From Pirellulales bacterium (GTDB lineage: Bacteria > Planctomycetota > Planctomycetia > Pirellulales > Lacipirellulaceae), in the NCBI GenBank assembly GCA_028279215.1, contig JANQOF010000063.1, positions 62,001-126,000 on the forward strand: a stretch of 64,000 nucleotides of DNA, given 5' to 3'. The notes beneath the pieces are model-generated. The model was not told the DNA's origin and did not search any database. It saw only the letters and a program-made list of their open reading frames with translations. The position numbers were made by a program, and so were the translations under genes. Positions within the stretch are counted from its first letter, which is position 1, and every line of letters begins with the position of its first letter. Shown here in pieces: positions 9,706 to 19,259 of this stretch.

Positions 9706-10800
9706 TTGAGTTACATTACCGTTCAACCACTCAGTGGCCTGCTACTGTTGATCGTCGCGGCCAATGCCGGTTGCCGGTCGATGCAGGACCGATGGTTTGA
9801 GCCACCCGGGCCCGTAGCTCCAGTGGTGATTCAAGGACCACCGACCGCCGCGCAGATCATCGCCGCAGTGAACCAGAACACCGATCGCGTCCAAACCTAC
9901 TACACAACCACCGCTAAGTTCACAGTTCCCGGTATGGGCGTAGGACTACCACTGCTGCGCGGGACGATCGCCTACGAGCGGCCACGCAACTTCCGACTTA
10001 CCGCCGGCATCGCACTCACCGGAGGAACGGAAGTTGACTTGGGTAGCAACTCCGAATTGTTTTGGTTCTGGGTGAAGCAGAATGAGCCGCCAGCGCTTTA
10101 CTACTGTCGGCACGATCAATACGTCAACAGCGCCGCGCGACAGATACTGCCCATCGATCCCACCTGGATTGGCGATGCGCTCGGCTTGGTGCAACTCAAT
10201 CCGAGTGCGAACTACGCTGGGCCGGTCGAGCGCCCAGACGGTACGCTTGAAATCCGCTCGACCATCTCCACGCCTACCGGACCAATGCAGCGAGCGCTTG
10301 TCGTCGACGCCACGCGTGCTTGGGTGCTTGAACAACATCTCTATAAAACCAGCGGCGGACCGCCCGTGGCCAGCGCGGTTGCCGAGGATTTTCGCTACGA
10401 CGAAACGGCGCGGGTGTCGCTACCGCGCAAGGTTACCATTCGAGTGCCAGCTTCGGAGTTGACGCTGACCATCGACGTCGGTCGTGTCGCAATCAACCAG
10501 GGTATTCCGAACGCGGCACTCATGTGGTCGCCACCGGCAGCCGAAGGATACCCCCGCGTCGACTTGGGCAGCACGCCCGCGGGTGTGGCGTTCGACAAAT
10601 CGGCCATTCCTTCCACGCATATCCCAGCCATCCCAACCGCCACAGCGGTCAGCCCTCGGCAAGTGCCGCCGGTCTCGGCCTATGCTCAGCCGGCAACGCC
10701 CGGCAAAATCGAGCCGGTGCACTACGAAGCACCTACGCCTATGGTGCACCAGTTGCCCCGTGGCGGCATCGCGCTCGATCGGGTACCTACTGTGCCGTAG
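9706..10800 (+). CDS. Lipoprotein, LolA/LolB-like fold possible
   Basis: The 364-residue protein begins at TTG 9706 (no ATG is available nearby) with a short signal peptide and lipobox (LLLIVAANAGC), so it is predicted to be lipidated. The middle part (QTYYTTTAKFTVP, LLRGTIAYERPRNFRLTAG, GSNSELFWFWVKQNEPPALY) resembles the LolA/outer-membrane lipoprotein carrier fold. That assignment rests on pattern alone. The C-terminal 70 residues are proline-rich. It overlaps nothing and converges with the propeller gene, whose stop is only 10 bp away. Confidence 0.72.
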   Translation: MSYITVQPLSGLLLLIVAANAGCRSMQDRWFEPPGPVAPVVIQGPPTAAQIIAAVNQNTDRVQTYYTTTAKFTVPGMGVGLPLLRGTIAYERPRNFRLTAGIALTGGTEVDLGSNSELFWFWVKQNEPPALYYCRHDQYVNSAARQILPIDPTWIGDALGLVQLNPSANYAGPVERPDGTLEIRSTISTPTGPMQRALVVDATRAWVLEQHLYKTSGGPPVASAVAEDFRYDETARVSLPRKVTIRVPASELTLTIDVGRVAINQGIPNAALMWSPPAAEGYPRVDLGSTPAGVAFDKSAIPSTHIPAIPTATAVSPRQVPPVSAYAQPATPGKIEPVHYEAPTPMVHQLPRGGIALDRVPTVP

Positions 10801-10809
10801 GCGACACGA

Positions 10810-12150
10810 TTACTGGCTAATGCAGTAAAGGTGCTGCGTGCCGCGGAGCAACAACCGCTTGCCAACTAGTGCTGGCGACGCGTCGATGCCTTCGTCGAGG
10901 TGATTCACAGCTAGGACGTCGAAGTCGTCTCCGTTACGCAAGACAGTCGTCGTACCGTCGCGACCGGAAATGTAGACACGCCCGTCGGCCCCAACCGGCG
11001 AAGCGTAGATGCTTCGGATGTCGGTCAGCCGCTTCTGGTCGATGACGAACTCTCCAGATCGGGCGTCGACCATCGACAAGATTCCATGGTTCGATTTGGT
11101 GAAGTACAGGCGCCAACCGTAGAGCAGCGGCGAGGGAACATATGGCGACCCCACATCCACGTGCCAGCGGATCAGATCGCTATCGGTGATGTCGCCGGTT
11201 GCGTCGAGCGGAACGGCGTAGATGGCAGCGCCGCGGTAACCGCTCATGCAAATCACTGTATCCTCGTACACCACGGGCGTAGGAATCGGATTGCCCACTT
11301 GTCCGCCGCACTGCCAAATCACGTCGCCTGACATCAGGTCGTAGCTCCGCGTGCGATTCGACGCGTTGACAATCACCTGCGTCTTCCCCGCAGCCTCGAC
11401 AACAGTCGGTGTGGCCCACGTGGTCCGCTCGTCGCGATCTCGTTGCCATCGCGGTTCGCCGCTGGCTGCGTCAAGCGCCGTGATGAACGACTGGCCCTCA
11501 TGATCCCAATTGACGACCAACGTATCGCCATATAGCGCCGGCGAGGCACCTTCGCCGAAAGCGTTGCGAGTTTGCATTTCGCCCAAGTCGCGCTGCCATA
11601 CCCGGTCGCCATCAATCGTGAAGCAGAAGATACCTTGCGACCCAAAAGAGGCGAATACGTGCGTGCCGTCGGTCACAGGCGACGCCGAAGCGTGTGTGTT
11701 GGTTGAGTGGCCCGCCTCGTGAGGAACGGCCTCGATCGCGGTCTGACTCCAGATTGCCTCGCCGCTGTTTAGCGACAAGCATAGCACTTGGAATTGGTAG
11801 AGGTTGGTTGGCGGCTCGCGGCGGCGACGCCCAAACCGAGGCCGTTGGGTTGCCTGCGATTGCTCGTCGCTCACCGGAGTGGCAACCTTGCTGGTCGGTA
11901 CCGCCGTAGTCACAAACACGCGATCGCCCCAAACGATGGGCGATCCACTGCCTCGACCTGGAATCTTGCGTTTCCACGCAATCCCACTGGTCTCGCTCCA
12001 CTCGATCGGTGGAGTCGCATCGGGAGTGAATCCGTTGCAGTAGGGCCCCCGCCAATTTGGCCACTTGCCTGAAGACTCAGACACGGTTTGCGCGATTGTT
12101 GTGTGGCTCCCCAATGCGATCAAGGTCCATGCAACCAACGCGCTTCGCAT
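10810..12150 (-). CDS. Secreted PQQ-like beta-propeller protein
   Basis: About 446 residues from ATG 12150, which has GGAGG 8 nt upstream and a signal peptide (MRSALVAWTLIALGSHTTIA). Repeating propeller blades carry the PQQ/YfgL signature: WRGPYCNGFTPDATPPIEW near the N-terminus, then IVWGDRVFVTTAV, VFASFGSQGIFCFTIDGDRV, ALYGDTLVVNWDHEG and VYISGRDGTTTVLRNG. Planctomycetes carry many of these periplasmic propellers, often of unknown role. No dehydrogenase-specific cofactor residues can be claimed from sequence alone. Confidence 0.85.
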   Translation of the reverse strand: MRSALVAWTLIALGSHTTIAQTVSESSGKWPNWRGPYCNGFTPDATPPIEWSETSGIAWKRKIPGRGSGSPIVWGDRVFVTTAVPTSKVATPVSDEQSQATQRPRFGRRRREPPTNLYQFQVLCLSLNSGEAIWSQTAIEAVPHEAGHSTNTHASASPVTDGTHVFASFGSQGIFCFTIDGDRVWQRDLGEMQTRNAFGEGASPALYGDTLVVNWDHEGQSFITALDAASGEPRWQRDRDERTTWATPTVVEAAGKTQVIVNASNRTRSYDLMSGDVIWQCGGQVGNPIPTPVVYEDTVICMSGYRGAAIYAVPLDATGDITDSDLIRWHVDVGSPYVPSPLLYGWRLYFTKSNHGILSMVDARSGEFVIDQKRLTDIRSIYASPVGADGRVYISGRDGTTTVLRNGDDFDVLAVNHLDEGIDASPALVGKRLLLRGTQHLYCISQ

Positions 12151-12369
12151 CTGCACAACCTCCACCTGGGCCACCGGACTGCCGACGTTAGCTTAAGATT
12201 GTACCGCAACTGGATTGGCAACGCCAATTTCTGTCACTTCCTACGTACGCCCCGACTCGAACGCAACTCACCGATCTCCCTATAATGAGGGCGCGGCAGG
12301 TCGGTGCATGGCAAGCCCCCGCCGAAGTCTCGTAAGTGATCCGTTCGGCCAGCCGAAGGAGTGTACGGC

Positions 12370-12759
12370 ATGAGTATCGATTGGCAGGAACTTACCGACG
12401 CAGCGCGCACGGCAAGCCACCAAGCGTACGCAGACTACAGCAAATTTAGGGTAGGCGCTGCCATACTCACCGACGATGGCCGAATGTTCGTTGGCTGCAA
12501 TGTCGAGAACGTTTCCTATGGATTGACGATCTGCGCCGAGCGGGCTGCGGTATTTGCGGCCGTGGTGGAAGGGATGCGCGAGATCGTCGCCGTGGCCGTC
12601 TACACTCCCACTACAGAGCCCACCACGCCATGCGGTGCGTGCCGTCAGGTGCTGGCCGAGTTCAACAAGGACATGACCGTCCGCATGGTGTGCGAGAGTG
12701 GCAAGTTTGTCGAACACTCGCTCGTCGAGTTGCTACCCCATTCCTTCGGCATGGAATAG
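12370..12759 (+). CDS. cdd: Cytidine deaminase
   Basis: The product hydrolytically deaminates cytidine and deoxycytidine to uridine and deoxyuridine in pyrimidine salvage. The 129-residue length matches the homotetrameric Cdd class. The zinc site is complete: ICAERAA at about 53-59 supplies the first Cys and the catalytic Glu, and PCGACRQV at about 87-94 supplies the other two Cys. FRVGAAI and GCNVENVSYGLT are also typical. ATG 12370 was chosen because AAGGAG lies 8 nt before it; GTG 12361 is too close to that site. Confidence 0.95.
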   Translation: MSIDWQELTDAARTASHQAYADYSKFRVGAAILTDDGRMFVGCNVENVSYGLTICAERAAVFAAVVEGMREIVAVAVYTPTTEPTTPCGACRQVLAEFNKDMTVRMVCESGKFVEHSLVELLPHSFGME

Positions 12760-12815
12760 GTCGCCATCGCTGTTTTTGACGCCAAGCGAGTGCCGGCCGC
12801 ATGAAGGTGCGCCAC

Positions 12816-13577
12816 TTACGGCTGACGCCAGGGGTTTAGTTCGACCTCTTCTAGCGGCGAATCGTCGCGGGCGAAGAAGAACACGTGCTGCCAGGGCAAT
12901 TCGTCGAACTGACCCACCAGCTTGAAGCCATTAGCCTCGTATTCCTTCATTACCTGGCGCTGGCTCATCTTGTGCAGCGGCTTGATAGGAACGTCGGGAT
13001 CCTCCTCACGGTACTCGACGAGCGCCACACGTCCCGTGGGGTTCAAGCATGCTCGTACGTCTTCAAGCATGTCCTCGGGATGCGAGAACTCGTGATAGAC
13101 GTCCACCAGCAGCACCAGATCGATTGCCTCGGCTGGCAGGTTGGGGGACGTCGCGGTGCCAAGCGTCGGTTTGAGATTGGTCACGTTACGAGTCGCTGCC
13201 CTGTCGGTGAGGAGCTTGAGCATCTCTGGCTGGATGTCGACCGCCCACACCGATCCTTGCGGGCCGACCAGCTTAGCTAGCCGTAGGGTATAGTATCCGT
13301 TGCCACACCCAAGATCGCACACCGTCTGCCGCGGTTTCACTTCTAGCGCTGCGAGCAACTTGCTGCAGGCCTCTTCCTTCTCGCGACTGTCGCGCGTGAG
13401 CCACTCGGCGCCAAGATAGTGCATCGTCTGCGCAATCCGCCGCCCCATGTACCGTTTGGGGCCAAGCTCGACCACTGTTTCCTTATTGGCGACGGTGGCT
13501 TCTTGGGCAAGTATCGTCGTCGGCAATAGTACCAACAAGAGTGGCAGCCTCTTCGGCGTTGTGGGACATTGCTTCAT
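12816..13577 (-). CDS. Exported class I SAM-dependent methyltransferase
   Basis: The 253-residue protein has Rossmann methyltransferase motif I (VCDLGCGNGYYTLRLA) at about 86-101, the acidic motif II (VWAVDIQPEMLKLL) and a conserved DLVLLVDVYHEFSHPEDML segment. It opens with a signal-peptide-like stretch (LPLLLVLLPTTILAQE), so it is predicted to be exported, which is unusual for a SAM-dependent enzyme. The substrate is unknown. It is followed downstream on the opposite strand by cdd and lies just after tatC on the same strand. Confidence 0.83.
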   Translation of the reverse strand: MKQCPTTPKRLPLLLVLLPTTILAQEATVANKETVVELGPKRYMGRRIAQTMHYLGAEWLTRDSREKEEACSKLLAALEVKPRQTVCDLGCGNGYYTLRLAKLVGPQGSVWAVDIQPEMLKLLTDRAATRNVTNLKPTLGTATSPNLPAEAIDLVLLVDVYHEFSHPEDMLEDVRACLNPTGRVALVEYREEDPDVPIKPLHKMSQRQVMKEYEANGFKLVGQFDELPWQHVFFFARDDSPLEEVELNPWRQP

Positions 13578-13610
13578 ATCTTGCCTTGGCTCTACCGTAT
13601 TGGGTGCCTG

Positions 13611-14600
13611 CTACTGCGCGTCGACCATCGCGCCAAACGGCGTTTGGCGGCGAGGCATGAACTTGCACAATCCAATGCCTCCAAAATACAGGACGACAAG
13701 CGGCACTGCCATCAGAATCATGCTTTGCGGGTCTGCCGGTGTCAGGATGGTCGAGATCACGCAAATCACGATCACAGCAATCCGCCATTGCTTTAGGTAG
13801 TTCTCGATCGTGAACACGCCAATCCGCTCCAGAAAGAGCATTACGAGCGGCAACTGGAAGCTAACGCCGAACCCGAGCGGCAGAATCAGAATGAAACTCA
13901 TCCAGTCGTTGATAACGGGGTAGGGGGCGATGTCCAGCACTCTATAGAACAAGAATAGGAACTCGAGCACGAAGTGGATCGCTCCGAAGAACGCAATCGC
14001 CGCACCCGCAAGAAACAGCCCCAGGCTGAATGGCAAGAATATGTAGACGTAGTGCTTCTCGTGTGGATACAGTCCTGCGGCGACAAATAGCCAGATAAAG
14101 TAGAACACGGCTGGGCTCGCGATAATGAGTCCCAAGACGAGTGCCGCCTTGATGTACACCGTGAAGCCCTGGGTCACTCCGGTGCCAATGATGCGGCGCG
14201 GGTCGTCTTTTACTCGTTCGTAGACGATCAGCGGCACCAAGTCCTCGTCAGAGTCAATTCCCAACCCGTCCGGCTCGACGTAGATCGTTCGGGGTGCGAG
14301 GTCTTGGTCTATCATCCGCTGAGCTGCAGCCTCGATGTCGGCGGGTACTTCCTCGCCTTCTTCCTTTCGCTGCTCGAGTTCCAAGATGTACTTCTCTTTC
14401 GCATCGCGAAGCAGATGTGAATCGACCGCCGCCTTGAGTGGTTCAGAGACAAACCTCACGAATGCCGGCGCCCAATATAGGCCGAGGCAAAAGCCAATGG
14501 TGATCGCGATGAGCGACTTGATAAGCGCAGCCCGCAACTCTTCGAGGTGTTCCCCGAAGGTCATCTTGCTCTTCTCAAACAGGTCGTCGGACTCGGGCAT
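13611..14600 (-). CDS. tatC: Sec-independent protein translocase TatC
   Basis: TatC recognises twin-arginine signal peptides and forms the core of the Tat translocase. ATG 14600 is preferred, giving MPESDDLFEKSKMTFGEHLE, which begins just before the conserved cytoplasmic FGEHLEELRAALIKSL; a TTG at 14666 is a weaker alternative. Several membrane helices are clear (ALVLGLIIASPAVFYFIWLF, LPLGFGVSFQLPLVMLF, VIVICVISTILTPADP). The first periplasmic loop is enlarged to more than 100 charged residues (KEKYILELEQRKEEGEEV onward), much longer than in E. coli. TatA and TatB are not in the window. Confidence 0.94.
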   Translation of the reverse strand: MPESDDLFEKSKMTFGEHLEELRAALIKSLIAITIGFCLGLYWAPAFVRFVSEPLKAAVDSHLLRDAKEKYILELEQRKEEGEEVPADIEAAAQRMIDQDLAPRTIYVEPDGLGIDSDEDLVPLIVYERVKDDPRRIIGTGVTQGFTVYIKAALVLGLIIASPAVFYFIWLFVAAGLYPHEKHYVYIFLPFSLGLFLAGAAIAFFGAIHFVLEFLFLFYRVLDIAPYPVINDWMSFILILPLGFGVSFQLPLVMLFLERIGVFTIENYLKQWRIAVIVICVISTILTPADPQSMILMAVPLVVLYFGGIGLCKFMPRRQTPFGAMVDAQ

Positions 14601-14831
14601 GCGGAGGGAGGCTTGGCGGGATCGCGTCGTGCGGCGCGCCCCTTGGGAGCCGCGGTCGTTGGTCAACAGGCATCCATGCCCGGCAAACCTTCCATTCTAG
14701 CAGCCCGATAACGTGTATCCCACGCCCCGCCGACAACACCCTTGCGCAGCGAGACAGCGGGTAGCGAAAACGCCGATAGTTCCGATAATGGCGTCGTTCT
14801 TCGCCGGCGTTCCTAGCTCCATACCCTCACC

Positions 14832-15806
14832 ATGTCGACGCTTTACCCACTCCGATTTCAGCCGCTATTCAAAGAGTATCTGTGGGGTGGCCGGCGGCTC
14901 GGCTCAGTGCTTGGCAAGCCAATTGGTGACGGACCAACGTACGCGGAAAGCTGGGAAGCGGTTGACCACGGCGATGACCAGAGCATTGTGGCCGATGGCC
15001 CGCTTGCTGGAATGTCGTTGCACCAAGTGGTCACCTACCATGGGCAAGAGCTCTTTGGCAGGCACGCTCCACAACCCGTGTTTCCGCTATTGTTCAAGTT
15101 CCTCGACGCGAAGCGGACACTGAGCGTCCAAGTGCATCCGAACGACCAGCAGGGCGCCAAACTCGACCCGCCCGACCTCGGCAAGACCGAAGCGTGGGTA
15201 GTGCTGACCGCAGAGCCAGGAAGCAAAATCTACGCGGGCCTGAAGCCGGGCGTCACCCGCGACGATCTGGCCGCCGCCGTCGGTGCTGGGACGAGCGACC
15301 AATGCCTTCACTCGTTCGAACCCGACGTGGGCGACTGCGTTTTCATCAAGGCGGGCACAGTGCACGCGCTGGGTGAGGGGTTGATGATCGCTGAGATTCA
15401 GCAGGCCAGCAACACGACGTTCCGTCTGTTCGATTGGAACCGCGTCGACAAAGACGGCAAGGCTCGCCCGCTGCACATTGAGCAGTCGCTCGATGTGACC
15501 GATTTCGAGCGCGGCCCGGTCGAACCTCAAACTCCGCAGTCAACCGGCGAGGCCGGCATCGAGCGGTTGGTTGAATGCGACAAGTTTCTTCTTACCCGTG
15601 CAAATCGTGCCGAGCCGTACGTAATGAACCTGGGCGACCGCTTCCACCTGTTGTCGGTGATTGATGGCGAAGCCACGCTCGAGTGGAGTGCAGGGAGCCT
15701 GACTCTGGACACCGGGCAAACTGTGTTGTTGCCAGCAGTATGCGACCAGGTGACGCTCGCGCCGATCGGTTCAGCCATTTGGCTCGACAGTTGTTTGCCC
15801 AATTGA
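14832..15806 (+). CDS. manA: Class I mannose-6-phosphate isomerase
   Basis: This enzyme interconverts mannose 6-phosphate and fructose 6-phosphate, feeding GDP-mannose synthesis or mannose catabolism. The 324-residue size fits the short bacterial type. The cupin zinc site is visible as QVHPND at about 103-108, the KTEAW segment at about 118-122, and GTVHAL at about 175-180. The N-terminus LRFQPLFKEYLWGGRRLGSV is typical. It stands alone between a divergent tatC and a lipoprotein gene. Confidence 0.94.
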   Translation: MSTLYPLRFQPLFKEYLWGGRRLGSVLGKPIGDGPTYAESWEAVDHGDDQSIVADGPLAGMSLHQVVTYHGQELFGRHAPQPVFPLLFKFLDAKRTLSVQVHPNDQQGAKLDPPDLGKTEAWVVLTAEPGSKIYAGLKPGVTRDDLAAAVGAGTSDQCLHSFEPDVGDCVFIKAGTVHALGEGLMIAEIQQASNTTFRLFDWNRVDKDGKARPLHIEQSLDVTDFERGPVEPQTPQSTGEAGIERLVECDKFLLTRANRAEPYVMNLGDRFHLLSVIDGEATLEWSAGSLTLDTGQTVLLPAVCDQVTLAPIGSAIWLDSCLPN

Positions 15807-16051
15807 CTTCGTTGCCATCGCGGGTCAGGGACGGCCTGAGAGTTGTACTACACCGCAAACTTGCCCCATCCCCAACCACCCACAGAAGCGTGGCTGCCGA
15901 CGAATTTGGACGGCAACTGGCTATCACCAGCCTAGATGGCCGATGCTAGCGGTGCTGTACGTCGAACTTGCCACGGAACGGTTCGTATTGGCGTACGGGA
16001 GGGCGAGCCCTACAATCGTCGCCCCTATCTCTATCGCGCGAGGACGGAACC

Positions 16052-16360
16052 TTGAACACGTTGGTCGGCAGATTTTGCGCTGCGATGTTGTTGCTCGCAC
16101 CTGGCCTGGGTTGCTCACCCAACATTCGCATGCCGCACTTGTTCAATCCGGGCCCAGCGGGATACCAGCGGTACAACGCAGCGAACAAGAACGACCCTTA
16201 TCCGATGCCTGACCTAGGCCCCGAAGTGGTTGGTGGCCGACCACGCGGCTTCCGGGTCCCACGTCCTGAGGTCGAACGGTCGCGTCAGTATCTGATGCAG
16301 CACCAGCAACCACAGTTCGTAGCACCGGCGCCACAACCGATGGTGGCGCCGGGCGGCTAG
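16052..16360 (+). CDS. Small planctomycete lipoprotein
   Basis: About 102 residues from TTG 16052, which is preceded by GAGGA and opens a signal peptide with lipobox (AAMLLLAPGLGC). The mature part has the pattern PHLFNPGPAGYQRYNAANKN, then PYPMPDLGPEVVGGRPRGF, which I recognise as a recurring planctomycete hypothetical lipoprotein. The C-terminus is Pro/Gln-rich. Function unknown. Its stop lies 15 bp from the convergent end of the TadG-like gene. Confidence 0.75.
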   Translation: MNTLVGRFCAAMLLLAPGLGCSPNIRMPHLFNPGPAGYQRYNAANKNDPYPMPDLGPEVVGGRPRGFRVPRPEVERSRQYLMQHQQPQFVAPAPQPMVAPGG

Positions 16361-16375
16361 TCTCCTCGCAGATCG

Positions 16376-18175
16376 TTATGGGTTTGTCGGCGCCAACTCA
16401 AAGACAAGCTTCGATGGGGGCAAAGTGGAAGCGATCTCGCTGAATGCGTCAAGCATCTGCGATTCCATCTGGGCGATGGTGCTGCCACCAGGCACACTGA
16501 TGAAGACGCCATCACCTGCGAAGGCGATTGCCCTCATGATGTCGCGGTCGGCACCGGCGCCCACAGCCATGGTATGGATGGTGATGCCACGCTTGATCGC
16601 CTCGGTCGCCTCATAGAATGCGTACTGCTTGTCTTCGTCGGACGTTGTGTAGTCGGCCGTTCCGTCGCCGTCGTAGTCGGTCCACAGTGCCCAATCGAAG
16701 TCGCTTGGCAAGCTCCAGTTGTCCGCGCATCGATTCGCCTGCCCGTCGGTCATTAAGATAATCGTCGGTCTGGCTCCATAGCGCACGTGGCCCGTGTCGC
16801 TGGGATCGTCGGCGGCGCCAACTAGCATCTCGCGCGCCTTAAGCACACCGTCACCCATACCGGTGTAGACGTCGTAATGTCCCGCTTGGTGACGCCGTTG
16901 TATCTCGTCGAGAGTTCCGTAATCGGCGCTGATGGGGTTGCTCGAGATATCAAGCGAAACCTCTCCGTCGGTATGCTGGGTTTCCCAAACGGCATAAGAC
17001 CCGTAGCTGACGACACCGACTTCGTCACCGTAGTCGAGGTCGGCCAGGAAGTCGAGGAACAGTGACGCACCGTTCTTCACGGCATGGAAGGGATAGTGCG
17101 ACGTTCGCCACAAGTCTTCCGACTTGTTCCACTTCATTTGGCCGTTTTGCAGCATGTAGTTTACGAGTGTTCGGAATCCGTACTTCTTCTTGTACGGCCC
17201 TTTGAGCTTCTTCACATAATTGATGTAGCCCTTCCACCTATTGCGGCTAGAACTCGAACTGGGCATATTCTTAGGCAACCCGCTGTTGTAGCGGCCGGCC
17301 TGCGGATAGGGGTACTTCAACGCATTGGGCCAATCGGGATGGTCGGACTCAAACGTATCGCCCAACTGAAGTTCATCGAAGATATCGTCTGTATCTGTGC
17401 TATCGATGTAGACGCCTTCATAGCTGTCGATTTCACCGTAGCTAGGCAAGAACTTGGCTCGTGCCGGTGTCACGTCCGGCCAGGTAACCCCTGAGTTGTA
17501 GAGTTCCTGGGCGATCTGGTCGAGATTTGCCTCAACGTCCGCTTGGGTGAACTCGCCAATCGATCGCAATTCCGAGTCGTCGCTCATCGACCCAGAGAAG
17601 TCCAACACCAAAACCATATCGCGTGCTTCAACAAAGGCAGTCGCCGTGGCCTCCAACTCAACGTCGTCGCGTCCGACAGCCCAACCAAACGCAAGAGGCA
17701 GCCGTGCATCCGGAGCGCTGGCATCGGGGTTCGTCCGCCTGGCGGTCACTTGCACGACGTTCACCGGGGTTACACCCCAGTCGACCGGCCAAGTACCGGT
17801 ATCGGCATCGTATCGCCGTCTGCCGAAGCGGACATCGGAATCCGGATCGACATGCACGCCGTTGGCCAACGCAACGGTAGCGGCCATTTGTCGAGCGGCA
17901 TCGGCGGCCACGGAGTTTGGATCGATCGTCGCATCGCTGCCATTCTGCCCCGCTTGGTGTACGGCGGCCGCGATCTCTTGCGAAGCGGCAAGTGCTGCCG
18001 CGTCCGCAGCATTCTGCATTTCTGTCTCCGTAAGCACAATGCGTCCGGTGTCGACGGTGAGTGCCAAGAAGGCGAATATCAGCACTAACAAGAACGCCGT
18101 CAGCACAAGGATGATGCCGCTCTGCTGGCGATCGGACCGAGCGCTCGGACGGTGGAACACTGATGTGCGGTGCAT
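16376..18175 (-). CDS. TadG-like pilus assembly protein with von Willebrand A domain
   Basis: About 599 residues. The N-terminal TadG/TadE-like segment QSGIILVLTAFLLVLIFAFL is a single anchor helix followed by DTGRIVLTETEMQNAADAAA, the classic TadG_N pattern. A VWA domain carries the MIDAS motif DFSGSMSDDS at about 190-199 and the later TIILMTDGQANR. It is likely envelope-anchored and acts with the two upstream TadE-like proteins in Flp/Tad pilus or surface assembly. ATG 18175 was chosen because it places the basic n-region just before the helix; a TTG at 18256 overlapping the previous stop is possible. No TadA ATPase, TadBC or Flp pilin is in the window. Confidence 0.88.
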   Translation of the reverse strand: MHRTSVFHRPSARSDRQQSGIILVLTAFLLVLIFAFLALTVDTGRIVLTETEMQNAADAAALAASQEIAAAVHQAGQNGSDATIDPNSVAADAARQMAATVALANGVHVDPDSDVRFGRRRYDADTGTWPVDWGVTPVNVVQVTARRTNPDASAPDARLPLAFGWAVGRDDVELEATATAFVEARDMVLVLDFSGSMSDDSELRSIGEFTQADVEANLDQIAQELYNSGVTWPDVTPARAKFLPSYGEIDSYEGVYIDSTDTDDIFDELQLGDTFESDHPDWPNALKYPYPQAGRYNSGLPKNMPSSSSSRNRWKGYINYVKKLKGPYKKKYGFRTLVNYMLQNGQMKWNKSEDLWRTSHYPFHAVKNGASLFLDFLADLDYGDEVGVVSYGSYAVWETQHTDGEVSLDISSNPISADYGTLDEIQRRHQAGHYDVYTGMGDGVLKAREMLVGAADDPSDTGHVRYGARPTIILMTDGQANRCADNWSLPSDFDWALWTDYDGDGTADYTTSDEDKQYAFYEATEAIKRGITIHTMAVGAGADRDIMRAIAFAGDGVFISVPGGSTIAQMESQMLDAFSEIASTLPPSKLVFELAPTNP

Positions 18176-18252
18176 TTTAGTACTCGAGGTGGCTAAAGGA
18201 ATGGAACGTTCTTGGGTTACGAACAAGTGAATTGTGTGTAGAACTGTTTCTC

Positions 18253-18756
18253 TCAATTCGACAGGGTGGAACGGCCGTTACGGAAAACAACCGCTGCAGT
18301 CATGGTGTAGTCGCTTGCGCTTGCGACCGGCGTATAGCTGACCGCCGAGTAGTTCACAAGGACACTCACCTTAAACAAGCGTAGGTCATTGTCTGGGTTG
18401 TCGATGTCGAAGTCGGTGTTGGGATTCTCAAAGTCCTTGACGTGTACCGTCACTGCGTCATTTGGGATTCCATTCGAAGCCAGGAAAGCCTTGATGTCGT
18501 TTTCGAGCTTTTGATTGCCGGTTTGTCCGGTGTCGGGCATCCCTTCGCGATCCATCGACGCGAAACGGGCTCCTTCTCTGGCAGCCGTTGCGAGCAGATT
18601 CTGCGATTCGAACGCTCGATTCAGCGTCATCATGCCGAACATGATGGCGACTAGGATCGGCGCGACGACTGCAAACTCGACGGCTACCGCACCTGCACGG
18701 TCGTGCCGAAGGCTGGCCATGCGGCATACGGGAACACTTTTTCGAACGGAAGTCAT
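18253..18756 (-). CDS. TadE-family pseudopilin-like protein
   Basis: The 167-residue protein has the TadE signature RAGAVAVEFAVVAPILVAIM followed by FGMMTLNRAFESQNLLATAA and REGARFASMD, meaning one N-terminal helix with the conserved Glu and a periplasmic tail. TadE-type minor pseudopilins function in Tad pilus assembly. It sits between another TadE gene upstream and the TadG-like gene downstream with short gaps, consistent with one operon. Confidence 0.88.
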   Translation of the reverse strand: MTSVRKSVPVCRMASLRHDRAGAVAVEFAVVAPILVAIMFGMMTLNRAFESQNLLATAAREGARFASMDREGMPDTGQTGNQKLENDIKAFLASNGIPNDAVTVHVKDFENPNTDFDIDNPDNDLRLFKVSVLVNYSAVSYTPVASASDYTMTAAVVFRNGRSTLSN

Positions 18757-18791
18757 TTTTCTGGACTCGTTGTAGTTGTCGAAAACGAGAG

Positions 18792-19259
18792 TTACTCGTG
18801 GCGAATAAAGGACTGACCTTGAAGCACAACACCATTCATGAACGACATTGGGACCAGTGCGATGTCGTTGTAAGCAATTCGGGCCCGCACCAGGAATAGC
18901 TGGCGCGCCTCGGCGTCGGCTACCTCGATGTCCGGCAAGCCCTCAATCTCGGCGTGCGTGGTCGGCACCGAGGACCCAGAGTCGTAGACGCCTGCGTTCT
19001 TTACCATGATCTCGGCCAAGTCGACGTCGATCGCCCCGCCAAGCACTTCGCGAACGTAGCCTTCGACGTCCGATGTCGTCTGCCCTTCGGTAGCCCCGAG
19101 CCGTGCACCTGCACGCGTCGCGCTACGCAACACGTTGTTCACCATCAGTGCGTTCGCAAACTCAACCAGCGAGAGGATGAAGACCAGAAATACGGGCAAC
19201 ACGAAGGCTGTTTCCACAACCGTGGTGCCTGAACGTCGACGTTTGCAAAGCAACGACAT
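18792..19259 (-). CDS. TadE-family pseudopilin-like protein, first gene of the Tad-like operon
   Basis: About 155 residues from ATG 19259. RRSGTTVVETAFVLPVFLVF is the TadE anchor with its conserved Glu, followed by ILSLVEFANALMVNNVLRSA and TRAGARLGA. It is a paralogue of the next gene and lies 35 bp upstream of it. The start is not supported by a strong ribosome binding site; a TTG four codons upstream is the alternative. Confidence 0.87.
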   Translation of the reverse strand: MSLLCKRRRSGTTVVETAFVLPVFLVFILSLVEFANALMVNNVLRSATRAGARLGATEGQTTSDVEGYVREVLGGAIDVDLAEIMVKNAGVYDSGSSVPTTHAEIEGLPDIEVADAEARQLFLVRARIAYNDIALVPMSFMNGVVLQGQSFIRHE

